NCBI RefSeq assembly: GCF_947507565.1
Contig: NC_089193.1
Location: 1,236,325 to 1,300,324, forward strand
Length of the DNA stretch: 64,000 nt
Origin: Oscarella lobularis
Lineage: Eukaryota > Porifera > Homoscleromorpha > Homosclerophorida > Oscarellidae
Reading direction: 5' to 3'
This document shows, in pieces, positions 1 through 12,100 of this stretch (its first letter is position 1; each line of letters starts with the position of its first letter). A program made the translations under genes and the position numbers. A model generated the notes under the pieces. The model had not been told where the DNA came from. It worked only from the letters and a program-made list of their open reading frames with translations, and made no database searches.

Positions 1-1
1 T

Positions 2-3000
2 TGTGAGACTGAAATCATCGAATGCGCTTCATCTCCCTGTCAAAACGAAGGCTCATGTCAAGAAGGCATTGGGTCTTACACGTGTGACTGCAGTGGAACG
101 GGTTTCACTGGACAGAATTGTGAGACTGAAATCATCGAATGCGCTTCATCTCCCTGTCAAAACGAAGGCTCATGTCAAGAAGGCATTGGGTCTTACACGT
201 GTGACTGCAGTGGAACGGGCTATACTGGACAGAATTGTGAGACTGAAATCATCGAATGCGCTTCATCTCCCTGTCAAAACTATGGCTCATGTCAAGAAGG
301 CATTGGGTCTTACACGTGTGACTGCAGTGGAACGGGCTATACTGGACAGAATTGTGAGACTGAAATCATCGAATGCGCTTCATCTCCCTGTCAAAACGAA
401 GGCTCATGTCAAGAAGGCATTGGGTCTTACACGTGTGACTGCAGTGGAACGGGCTATACTGGACAGAATTGTGAGACTGAAATCATCGAATGCGCTTCAT
501 CTCCCTGTCAAAACGAAGGCTCATGTCAAGAAGGCATTGGGTCTTACACGTGTGACTGCAGTGGAACGGGCTATACTGGACAGAATTGTGAGACTGAAAT
601 CATCGAATGCGCTTCATCTCCCTGTCAAAACGAAGGCTCATGTCAAGAAGGCATTGGGTCTTACACGTGTGACTGCAGTGGAACGGGCTATACTGGACAG
701 AATTGTGAGACTGAAATCATCGAATGCGCTTCATCTCCCTGTCAAAACGAAGGCTCATGTCAAGAAGGCATTGGGTCTTACACGTGTGACTGCAGTGGAA
801 CGGGCTATACTGGTCAGAATTGTGAGACTGAAATCGTCGAATGCGCTTCATCTCCCTGTCAAAACGAAGGCTCATGTCAAGAAGGCATTGGGTCTTACAC
901 GTGTGACTGCAGTGGAACGGGCTATACTGGACAGAATTGTGAGACTGAAATCATCGAATGCGCTTCATCTCCCTGTCAAAACGAAGGCTCATGTCAAGAA
1001 GGCATTGGGTCTTACACGTGTGACTGCAGTGGAACGGGCTATACTGGACAGAATTGTGAGACTGAAATCATCGAATGCGCTTCATCTCCCTGTCAAAACG
1101 AAGGCTCATGTCAAGAAGGCATTGGGTCTTACACGTGTGACTGCAGTGGAACGGGCTTCACTGGACAGAATTGTGAGACTGAAATCATCGAATGCGCTTC
1201 ATCTCCCTGTCAAAACTATGGCTCATGTCAAGAAGGCATTGGGTCTTACACGTGTGACTGCAGTGGAACGGGCTATACTGGTCAGAATTGTGAGACTGAA
1301 ATCATCGAATGCGCTTCATCTCCCTGTCAAAACGAAGGCTCATGTCAAGAAGGCATTGGGTCTTACACGTGTGACTGCAGTGGAACGGGCTATACTGGAC
1401 AGAATTGTGAGACTGAAATCATCGAATGCGCTTCATCTCCCTGTCAAAACGAAGGCTCATGTCAAGAAGGCATTGGGTCTTACACGTGTGACTGCAGTGG
1501 AACGGGCTTCACTGGACAGAATTGTGAGACTGAAATCATCGAATGCGCTTCATCTCCCTGTCAAAACGAAGGCTCATGTCAAGAAGGCATTGGGTCTTAC
1601 ACGTGTGACTGCAGTGGAACGGGCTATACTGGTCAGAATTGTGAGACTGAAATCATCGAATGCGCTTCATCTCCCTGTCAAAACGAAGGCTCATGTCAAG
1701 AAGGCATTGGGTCTTACACGTGTGACTGCAGTGGAACGGGCTATACTGGTCAGAATTGTGAGACTGAAATCATCGAATGCGCTTCATCTCCCTGTCAAAA
1801 CTATGGCTCATGTCAAGAAGGCATTGGGTCTTACACGTGTGACTGCAGTGGAACGGGCTATACTGGTCAGAATTGTGAGACTGAAATCATCGAATGCGCT
1901 TCATCTCCCTGTCAAAACGAAGGCTCATGTCAAGAAGGCATTGGGTCTTACACGTGTGACTGCAGTGGAACGGGCTTCACTGGACAGAATTGTGAGACTG
2001 AAATCATCGAATGCGCTTCATCTCCCTGTCAAAACTATGGCTCATGTCAAGAAGGCATTGGGTCTTACACGTGTGACTGCAGTGGAACGGGCTATACTGG
2101 ACAGAATTGTGAGACTGAAATCATCGAATGCGCTTCATCTCCCTGTCAAAACGAAGGCTCATGTCAAGAAGGCATTGGGTCTTACACGTGTGACTGCAGT
2201 GGAACGGGCTATACTGGACAGAATTGTGAGACTGAAATCATCGAATGCGCTTCATCTCCCTGTCAAAACGAAGGCTCATGTCAAGAAGGCATTGGGTCTT
2301 ACACGTGTGACTGCAGTGGAACGGGCTTCACTGGACAGAATTGTGAGACTGAAATCATCGAATGCGCTTCATCTCCCTGTCAAAACGAAGGCTCATGTCA
2401 AGAAGGCATTGGGTCTTACACGTGTGACTGCAGTGGAACGGGCTATACTGGTCAGAATTGTGAGACTGAAATCATCGAATGCGCTTCATCTCCCTGTCAA
2501 AACGAAGGCTCATGTCAAGAAGGCATTGGGTCTTACACGTGTGACTGCAGTGGAACGGGCTATACTGGTCAGAATTGTGAGACTGAAATCATCGAATGCG
2601 CTTCATCTCCCTGTCAAAACTATGGCTCATGTCAAGAAGGCATTGGGTCTTACACGTGTGACTGCAGTGGAACGGGCTATACTGGTCAGAATTGTGAGAC
2701 TGAAATCATCGAATGCGCTTCATCTCCCTGTCAAAACGAAGGCTCATGTCAAGAAGGCATTGGGTCTTACACGTGTGACTGCAGTGGAACGGGCTTCACT
2801 GGACAGAATTGTGAGACTGAAATCATCGAATGCGCTTCATCTCCCTGTCAAAACTATGGCTCATGTCAAGAAGGCATTGGGTCTTACACGTGTGACTGCA
2901 GTGGAACGGGCTATACTGGACAGAATTGTGAGACTGAAATCATCGAATGCGCTTCATCTCCCTGTCAAAACTATGGCTCATGTCAAGAAGGCATTGGGTC

Positions 3001-3745
3001 TTACACGTGTGACTGCAGTGGAACCGGCTATACTGGACAGAATTGTGAGACTGAAATCATCGAATGCGCTTCATCTCCCTGTCAAAACGAAGGCTCATGT
3101 CAAGAAGGCATTGGGTCTTACACGTGTGACTGCAGTGGAACGGGCTTCACTGGACAGAATTGTGAGACTGAAATCATCGAATGCGCTTCATCTCCCTGTC
3201 AAAACGAAGGCTCATGTCAAGAAGGCATTGGGTCTTACACGTGTGACTGCAGTGGAACGGGCTATACTGGACAGAATTGTGAGACTGAAATCATCGAATG
3301 CGCTTCATCTCCCTGTCAAAACTATGGCTCATGTCAAGAAGGCATTGGGTCTTACACGTGTGACTGCAGTGGAACGGGCTATACTGGACAGAATTGTGAG
3401 ACTGAAATCATCGAATGCGCTTCATCTCCCTGTCAAAACTATGGCTCATGTCAAGAAGGCATTGGGTCTTACACGTGTGACTGCAGTGGAACCGGCTATA
3501 CTGGACAGAATTGTGAGACTGAAATCATCGAATGCGCTTCATCTCCCTGTCAAAACTATGGCTCATGTCAAGAAGGCATTGGGTCTTACACGTGTGACTG
3601 CAGTGGAACGGGCTATACTGGACAGAATTGTGAGACTGAAATCATCGAATGCGCTTCATCTCCCTGTCAAAACTATGGCTCATGTCAAGAAGGCATTGGG
3701 TCTTACACGTGTGACTGCAGTGGAACGGGCTATACTGGTCAGAAT
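2..3745 (+). repeat. Coding minisatellite: 32 x 117 bp EGF units
   Basis: Thirty-two head-to-tail 117-bp units run without any indel; TGTGAGACTGAAATC recurs exactly every 117 bases from position 2. Each encodes one six-cysteine EGF module of 39 residues. Units differ at very few sites: Asn-Glu or Asn-Tyr after the third cysteine, Phe-Thr or Tyr-Thr near the end, a silent GGA/GGT, one ATC to GTC, and two units with ACC for ACG. The array ends at 3746, where sequence diverges into ordinary EGF modules. Near identity at synonymous sites points to recent amplification or ongoing homogenisation. The left end is cut by the window, so total copy number is unknown. Confidence 0.97.
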
Positions 3746-6463
3746 TGTGAAACTGAGATCGATGAATGCGTGTCAAATCCCTGTCAGAACAGCGGCGCCT
3801 GCATCGACGAAATCGGAAGCTATTCTTGCGAATGCGAAGGAACTGGCTTTGTTGGTGATCGCTGTCATATTCAGGTCAACGAATGCGAGTTTGATCCATG
3901 CGAAAACGGGGGAAGCTGCGTCGACGATGTCAACGATTACCAGTGTCAGTGCGGTGATTCCGGTTATACAGGCAGAGATTGCGAAGTTAACGTTAACGAC
4001 TGTGAAGGCAATCCGTGTCCTTCTAACAGAATCTGTGTCGACGGTGTCAACACTTATCATTGCGTTTGCCCTCCACTTACTACTGGAATTGACTGCGAAA
4101 TTCCAATAACAACCGGTTTGTTTCACGTCAATGAGTCCAGATGCGACGTTCAATTTCGTGACAAGGACTTCGTTTCCGAAGAAGAAATCATCGAACTGAC
4201 TTTTGACGTATTTTCTGAAGACGGCATGGTCTTTGTCGTTTCAGGGCAAAGCTTTGATTTCATCTCTCTTGAAGTCGTAGATTGGAGGCTGAAGTACACC
4301 CTCCATCTCGGTTCGGGCCTTCTGTCATTGGTCAATCCTGTGGAGCTGCACGCCGGACAAATCGTCACGGTCAAGCTGATACGAGAACGTCGTATGGTCA
4401 GTCTCGTCGTCGACGGCGTCGTTGTGTCGAGCGACATGGCGCCCCAGGGAAATACACTTATCAACGTCGGAAATCGTTTCTTTCTCGGCGGTGCCGTCGA
4501 CACGTGCGAAACGCAAGTGAGAACAAGATACAACTTGCCCCTGGACAGTTTCAACGGGTGCATCTACTCGGTGACAATCAACGGGGAGCACAAGGACTAT
4601 CTTGATCCGACGATTAGTACGTGCTACTTGCTCGATCAGTGCCAGGACAATCCCTGTCTTTCGGAGCCGTGTCTGCACAACGGCGTTTGCGAGCCCCAAG
4701 GCGACGACTTTATCTGTCACTGTCCTCCAGGCCGAAGCGGCGATATATGTCAAGTCGTCGAAGATCCTTGCGTTTCTGCTCCGTGTCTCTACGGCGGAAC
4801 GTGCGTTGCCGCCAATAACAGTCAAGGCTTTTCGTGCGCGTGTACGGAACTTTTTACCGGATCGGTGTGCGAAGATCCTCTGTTTTCCTCTGAAGACAGT
4901 CTCGAGTACGTCACCACTTCCTATACGGCGTGGAATATTACTCCCCAAGAAGTTCTTCTCGACACGAATCTCACGTTTTACGTCTATCCTCACGACCAGC
5001 ATTACTCCAACGGCATTCTACTATACATTAATGGTAGTTTGGGCGATTACTTCGCCGTGGCTATTGAAAACAACGTCCTGAAAGTCATCTCGAACCTCTG
5101 CTGTGGACCGGACGTCATTACGATGAAAGACCCTCTCATACAGAACTCGTTCTCCAAGATAACAATCACTCGAAGTGGCGCAGTTATTACTCTGTCCGTT
5201 CCCGGCCTTAGATCGGTTCACGGAATAGTTCCTGGCCTTAAGGATTACAAGCGATATTTTTTCACTGCGCACGAGACCTTATACGTTGGAGGATTGGCAT
5301 CGCAGGCGGCATACGAGGACCTTCCAGTCTTCTTTGACGGATTTGACAACGGTTTCTTTGGCTGCATTTCTGACGTGTATCTGAACGGAGAGCTACTCGA
5401 CGATCTCGTCGGAATGCATAACATTCACGAATGTCGCATCGATTATTGCTCCTCCTACCCTTGCGACAATGGGGGCGAGTGCACGTCGCGCGGCTTCGGT
5501 CCGGTGTGCCACTGTCTACCGGATTTTACTGGCGAGTTCTGCGAACATTCGATTTACGATTCGTGCGCGGCGAATACTCACCGGTGCTACGAAGGCAGCA
5601 CTTGCATCTACAACGCTGCGGAAATGACGTACGAATGTCTTTGCCCTATTTACAAAGGAGGGAAATACTGCAACGAAAGTACGCATCGGATGCTCTTATT
5701 TATTACTTTTACGATAATTTTTTTGCTTTCAGGTCTTTCATTTGTCTTTCCTCTGTTCTCTGGAAACAGTTACATTGGATACGCCGTTCTTTTCCTGTTT
5801 GCGTACCCAACTGCGCCCAACAGATTTGAATTTGTCTTGTCAGCTGCAGATGGTGACGGCTTGCTTCTTGCCGTGAATCCCTTCGTAAGTTCTAAGGCAA
5901 AAATTTCTCACGCAAATGTCTTACGTTGTTGTATTTTTTTAGCTCATGGGCAATAGAGACTATCTTTCGATTGGGCTCACAAACGGTCACGTTGAACTTA
6001 GGTAAGATAGTGGTGTGTCATTGTTTTGTTATACAAACTTCGTTTTTAGATTCAATTTGGGTACCGGAGATTGTATTATTGAGAACCATCTAGTCGATGT
6101 CACCAATTCCACTGTTCAGGTGGTCATCACCAGGTAAACTATAGTACTTTTTTGCCGCTATATTTCACCGTCACTTTTTCTTTGTTCAGAGATGGTAAAG
6201 ATGGTGTTGTCACTGTTGATGGTCAATCCGTTAGCGGCTCCTCGCCTGGATCGGCATTGGGATTGAATATCAATCGACGAGCGGATATGTTCCTTGGGGG
6301 TATTCCAATTTCTACTTCTGGTCTCGACGAGTATTCGGATGCACTGAATGGTGCATACTCCAAGGGTTTGAGTGGTTGCCTCAATGACCTCGTTATCAAT
6401 GGCTTTCCCTGCAACTTCGACTTTTTTGCTGTGGCGGGAGCAAATATCAAGAGTTGCGAATGA
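2..6463 (+). CDS. Secreted EGF/laminin-G protein, Eyes-shut/Crumbs-like (5' partial)
   Basis: The coding frame is open from base 2, so the 5' end lies outside the window. Exons are 2-5678, 5733-5884, 5943-6001, 6050-6133 and 6190-6463, giving 2081 residues in hand. Domain order: 32 near-identical 39-residue EGF modules (residues 1-1248), three divergent EGFs whose DEC/NEC/NDC starts suggest calcium binding, laminin G (about 4110-4610), two EGFs, laminin G (4870-5430), two EGFs, and a third laminin G split over the last exons. The protein ends just after the last LamG cysteine (IKSCE-stop), with no membrane helix. EGF-LamG alternation is known from Crumbs and Eyes shut; the missing transmembrane segment and tail favours an Eyes-shut-like secreted matrix protein. 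The family call is an inference: agrin- or perlecan-type proteins share these modules, and the N-terminus is not visible. The repetitive part would be hard to assemble, so copy number is uncertain. Confidence 0.85.
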
Positions 6464-6516
6464 GTGCTACAACGCTAGCCTAAAGACGCTAGACTTCGCT
6501 TTCGCTTATATTCTGT

Positions 6517-6544
6517 ATATCACCATATGATTTATTAGTGATAT
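6517..6544. other. Short inverted repeat in the gap between genes
   Basis: ATATCAC at 6517-6523 is the perfect reverse complement of GTGATAT at 6538-6544, with a 14-base loop. It lies 54 bp past the stop of the EGF/LamG gene and 53 bp before the heparanase start, in a 133-bp gap. No AATAAA was seen in the gap. A role in 3'-end formation is only a guess; seven-base arms can occur by chance in AT-rich DNA. Confidence 0.3.
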
Positions 6545-6596
6545 CATTTGTTCACGTAATTCTATTAATTCTATCGAAATCCCGGATAGTAAACAA

Positions 6597-9051
6597 ATGC
6601 TTACTCTCGCTTTTGCTTTGCTTCTTTGTGGCGCTGTCGCTGCCGCCTCGAGCATTTCGGGAGCGCTAAAACTGAATGCAGACGATGTAGCATTCACGAC
6701 GAGTCCGAGCTTCGTTAGCTTCAACTTTGATTGGTGGCCTAACGGGACTCCCGCTTGGACGAACAGCAGCGTGCTCATAGTCAATCTTACAAACCCCCTT
6801 CTAGTGTATTTGACTAGTCAGCTATCACCCGGTCACCTTCGCATAGTAAGTCGAGAGACTCGAGTCAATGACCAGTCCTATTTATTATTCGAGTCTTTGT
6901 TTAGGGAGGCACTGACGAAGATCGGGTATCTAGTTTTTGGAAAAGGCTTTCTTCTGTAATAGCTGAAGTGTTTTAGATTGTTTTTGACATCGGTGATTCT
7001 CACCAAAGTTGCGTTGACGTATGCTGGAATACCTCACTGGTATTGCCGTTACTTACAGATAGATTTTTAGCCTTTCTGTTTGAGGATGAGCCGGTGGAAA
7101 GAGCTTATCAACTTCACTCAAGTAACGGGAACTAAACTGGTTCGATGAACATTGTCGGCGAGCACGAATCGCTCTCGAAGATGTCTGAATCTAGGCGTTT
7201 GGAATCAATGCGATGTATGGCAGAAAGAATCGATCAAGTCATTTTGATCCGTCGAATGCAGAAGCGCTGATGAAGTACACGGCGCAGGAAAAGCTACCAG
7301 TTGCTGCCTTTGAGGTTTAGATCTTCTATATGATTGGAAAGATTCAAAGACACTAAGTATTTTTTAGTTTGGAAACGAACTTAACCACGGAGTTCGTAAA
7401 GTCCTCCTCATTTTATTTTTTTGCTTTCTAGCGTGTGGTTTTGGGTGTAGATTGATCCACAAGTGTACGGAGAGGATTTTGCAACGATGAGGTCATAACC
7501 GCTGAAAAATAATTCTAAAAATAATCTATGATATACGCAGAAAAATGATTAACGAAATATGGCCCGACGAAAGCAATAGACCCCAACTAGTGGGACCTGG
7601 TATAATATACCTTCCCTATATATCAGTGTTCTCTTTAGACTTTTGTATAGACATTGGGACTGATAGTAGCTACTTTGAGGATTTTCTACCCGTCGCTGGA
7701 CCGTATCTGAATGCAACAACGTATCACATCTATGCAGGTTTTTTGAACTACGGGCCTAAGCGTATGTAAGCCGTATACGTAGTGGGGCTTAGTTGGGCGA
7801 GGGACAGACGCCGATTTGCCTGCACACATGGCGTCTCTAAAGTATCTTCAACGACAGACTGATGAAGCAGTAGGTCAATGGAATTGCAGTACTGTAGAGG
7901 TTTCTTGCTTTGCTTACGCTCTTCTCCTGCAAACAGTTGAGCATGCTTGCCATTGTAAAGAAAACAGCTCCAAACTCAGAACTGTGTGAGTTGAGAGGGA
8001 TTTAGTCGTGTGACTCTAAGAGACTCCTTCCGGCTCAGGGTTGGGCGAAGGTGCGGCCGCTTCTCACAGCGGTTTAGCTGGTGCAACAAATACGTTTTTG
8101 TCGGGATTTTGGTACATGGTACGCGCTGTTGAAACGCAGAAATGTCATTGCTATAGTTCGTATGTAAGAATGCTCTTGGAACTACTGCAACCCATGGCCA
8201 CACAGCTTTATGCAGTAAGTCTAGCATAAGGATGTTTTTGTGAGCTCAATAAAGGTCTCTGCAGGACAGGCTCTTGTTGGCGGAAATTACGAGGTGGAAG
8301 GAGCACATCTACATACTCTAGTAGTGTCGTATTCTCTTTTATTTCTAAGCTATTAAATAAGACAACGTTCATGCCCAATCCTGACTACTATACAGCATTA
8401 CTGTATCGAAGGTTAATGGGGCAAAAGGTGCACAGGGACACGCAAACTAAATTACTGCATATTTGTTTACCGTTTTACACGTAGATGCTGGAAGTGACTG
8501 TTTCGTCCAATATCAATGATTCCTTTGCTGCATACGCTGCCTGTGCAAATCAAGCAAGTGTTAACGGTGTGCTTTTCAGGATATGAAATAGCCTTTTCTG
8601 TAGGGATCACCTGGAGAAATTGTAGTCGCTTTTTTGAATCTCAATACAACCGAGTCAATTGAAATATCTCTCACCGTGAAATTTTCTCTTATTTAGGAAA
8701 CAGGATAAGTGACATTTTCTTTGTCTAGGGCATTGCTTCTGGTCCAAGAGAAGAGGTACGACGCAATGTTCATTCTTATTTTGCATGACTTGGTTACTTG
8801 TTGCAGTTTCATCTGACTACAGGTGAAGAAGGAAACTACAGGTCACAGGAAATGCTGCTCAACGGAAACTTGCTACAGATTAAGGTCAGCTTGCAATTGT
8901 GGCTATTAAAAAATCTACGACGTATTTTTAGGATGGAAAACTGCCTAATCTATCAGGGATGAATGTTACTGGTGACACGCCTTTGGTTGCTCAGCCAATG
9001 TCTTATGGCTTTGCGCTTTACAAGAGCGCAGCTGCAAATGCGTGCATGTAG
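6597..9051 (+). CDS. HPSE: Heparanase (glycoside hydrolase family 79)
   Basis: Endo-beta-glucuronidase that cuts heparan sulfate chains in matrix and lysosomes. My model has 20 exons: 6597-6845, 6905-6925, 6977-7039, 7071-7139, 7195-7314, 7368-7391, 7451-7491, 7541-7599, 7639-7761, 7808-7869, 7937-7985, 8039-8118, 8169-8214, 8265-8293, 8362-8427, 8485-8559, 8604-8675, 8729-8755, 8807-8884 and 8932-9051, total 1473 nt (490 residues; human is 543). A signal peptide (MLTLAFALLLCGAVAAA) opens the protein. Family landmarks in order: LRIGGTDEDRIVFDI, CLRMSRWKEL, FGINAMYG, FEFGNEL with the acid/base Glu178, LWLGEG with the nucleophile Glu297, GGNYE, and a C-terminal SYGFALYKSAAANACM. The two glutamates are 119 residues apart, against 118 in human heparanase. 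The small exons at 7368-7391 and around 8559-8604 have alternative splice choices. The fold and both catalytic residues look intact, so I expect an active enzyme; I did not test the rest of the active site. Confidence 0.9.
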
Positions 9052-9149
9052 ACTTTTTGTTTGTGACAATTTGTATGTGTGACACTCTTTTTTTGACTCT
9101 ATAGCACGCTACCCGAGACACCCTTCTCTTCCCAGGCAGAGCGTCTGCG

Positions 9150-12100
9150 ATGGATAGCTCTTCTGCGACTTCTCACGAAAGCAAGGTAACGTCAGCTTCT
9201 TCTCAAGTTCAAAGCGGGCCAGGAGGAGGTGGTGGAAAAGACGAACAGGAGCTCGAATGTGCGACATCCGAAGGGACTCCACCTAATAACAAGCCGAGCA
9301 GCGAGACTGCAGACGCCCAACATACCAAAGAACCGGAATCGAAGAAGGAAAACCTCCAACAAACGACAGAAGAGGCGAAAGCGACGGGGCGGGGCGAACC
9401 GGAAAACAAATCATCTAGCGACGAACGTGAAGCCGAAGAAGCAATGGACACCGGAGAGATTGGGAAGCAGAGTGAAGCAATCAAGTCAGGAAGAGAAGGA
9501 GGAGAAAAAGAAGAAGGGGAGTCCCAATGTCCACCTGACGAACCGAGCAGCGAGATTGCAAGCAAGCAAGACGGCGAAGAACCGGAATCGAAGCTTCGAC
9601 GAACGGCGAAAGGGGAGAAAGAGACGGGGCAGGGCGAACCGGAACATGAAGGCGAAGCCATGGACACTGAAGAGAATGAGAGCCAGACTGGAGCGGGACT
9701 CGTTTATAATGAAGGTGGTGGGACGGATTCGGAGAGCGCAGTACATCCAATGGAAGTAGAGGGCGATAAAGCAAATGAAGATGTGAAAGGCACGGGTACA
9801 AAGAATATGGGTGACGTCAAAACGGAGCACGATAAAAAGAAATCGAAAAGCAAAAACTGTGAGTAATTTTCTATTTCTAATAAAATTACTCATAGAACCT
9901 TGTGAGTAATTGTCTTTGAAATTATTAGTAGTGAAATTACTCATGGATCCTGTGAGTTATTTTCTATTTCTAGATGAAAAGGAATTGAGTGCCAAAGGAG
10001 AAGGGGATTTCGAGGAGAAGAACAAGGCCAAAGATTCCGATCAATCAAATGACAAAGCAGATGAGGGCGATCAAGAAAACAAGCAGGCCGGCGGAGCGGC
10101 AAAAACTGAAGAAAAAGGCGAAGAAACTAAATCGGAAGGGGAAAGTGATACAGATGAAGATTCAAGTGAATGGAAATGTGGTAAAGTGGTGAGTGACACA
10201 AGAAATGAGAGTAAAACTCGCTGAGGCTTGGTATTAGGAAAAGAAGTCTACTCGTGATAGACGGTCTACTGATGATAGACAGCTTTCTCATGATAGATCG
10301 TGGTGGAGCCTAGCTGATACTGAAGAATATCTTCGAGGTTATCCGGTAAGATTAGCGAGAGATCACCTTAGCTATCAATACATCCTACTACGCGGCCTTC
10401 CAGTAGCTAGATAAGTAAATAGTGACGGGTTGGGGCAAATAGAAATGCTACGTATTGTCTCTCAGAGACAGCTAGAGACGTGCGCTCTTGCACCCTACAC
10501 AATAAAGCAGGAGCCTTGGCGGTAGCTATTCTTTTTAAGGACAAGAAAGACAATCCGAAACTCGACAAAAACAAGAAGTTCTACTTTAACAAAATTTCGT
10601 CAAAACCGCAAGGTAGCAAACTACAGTTCTAGCTAGGCACATTCTAAGTTTTTCAATATCTCTCAGGCGATAAAATTGACACTATCCACAAGGAATGGTT
10701 TGGAAAACACGATCTTCTAGAACGTCACCACGGCTACATACAATGGTGCAAAACCAGATGCAGTATCGTGATGCATATAGTAGTAACTCGCGCACAGGCT
10801 GTTTCCGACGCGAGAAGGGGGCATGAATTGGGACGCACAGGAATTGCAACTCCACGAGGCCGAAGTAGGAAGATCATAGTAGTAGGCAGGCAATTCGGTA
10901 GAAAGGCTTCATTGGCTTGCTTTCTTGAAGGCAATAAAAAAGAACGAAAAGGCGTTGAAACGAGTATTGGCGTCATACAAGCTTATGTTGGACTTCTACG
11001 GAATGAAATTGGCCGACGAGAAAACGGGTCCGTGAAAGACTTTATTAGACTTTTCTAGACTGAATTTTTTAATAGGTAAAATCGAGAGAGCCCACAATTA
11101 TCAACGTCGATTTGACCATCTCAATAGGTATGTATAAGAGATGATGCAACACCCGGAACCGTGGTGTTTAAAGTGCCGTTCAGAGCTTAGGCACTCCCAG
11201 AGAAACGTTAGAACTATTCCCGTCCCCGCTCACTAGCAGCGCATGGCGCGCCAATAGCACTGATACACTAGTGTAGCGCACGTTCTACTGCCTGTTATAG
11301 AGGCGGGTATAGAGGCGGCATATGTCACCTAGATTTTGCTGACCGAGCGCATTGCTGTTTCTTCGTATCCGTTCGCTTTTCTCGTCCAAATAGCGACTTA
11401 ATGTCTTTAGAATACATCCCCAATGTACTTCACGGCTAATTTTTCGCCTCTACTTGCTCGTATAGACCATTTTGTCATGCGTTGCAACTGACGTCATGTG
11501 TAGCGTGACAGGGCGTGTCTTGCGTACGTGGCACGCGTTTTATTGTCGTTTTTTGCGTTTCTAGATTGATTTGCGACGAAAGTCATTCGTGTTTGTGGTC
11601 AGAAACGTATTTGCGGCCGATTGAGAGTGTTTTTAGTTCGATCAGCGCACTTTTTGTGGCGAACAGCTGCAGTGGAAGTGACCCAGGCAGGGTTGTCATA
11701 TATATACCCAGCGTTTCCATATACCTATCAGTAGCAGGAGCATGAGCTCTTGGCTAGGATAGAAGGGAGTTGGAAACGCTCTCCAAGGGTTTGACCATCA
11801 TGGCCCGGTGGCTGGTCACTCTCCTCACTTGACGGCTTCGGCCTTCCTAGTCATTAGTTCCTCTGCGTCTGTGAGATACCTCTGATAGGGATAAACCTCC
11901 ATAGCACCGTCTTCCGTGTGGTTTGTATCAAGTGTCGTACGTAACCTTTTTAAATTTTGAAAAATTTGCTACGTGAGAAAGAAGCGCGTTTTTTGACCTT
12001 TTAACGGTCAAACTATGCGAAAGGGGCCCCAGTTCCGATTTTGATTACACTAGCCAAAAACTTTTGAACGGTACTAATACCGACTGTATTACATTAAAAT

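Noticed and set aside
2..3745. CRISPR-like array
   Set aside because: There are no unique spacers; whole units repeat and encode EGF modules in an intron-containing animal gene.
3..4109. 1368-residue basic repeat protein in the +1 frame of the EGF array
   Set aside because: It is a frame shadow. The frame at position 2 gives perfect six-cysteine EGF modules and continues into LamG domains.
6597..9051. Heparanase pseudogene, because the locus shows no long open frame
   Set aside because: Twenty short exons with proper splice sites restore a continuous protein with both catalytic glutamates; total length is divisible by three.
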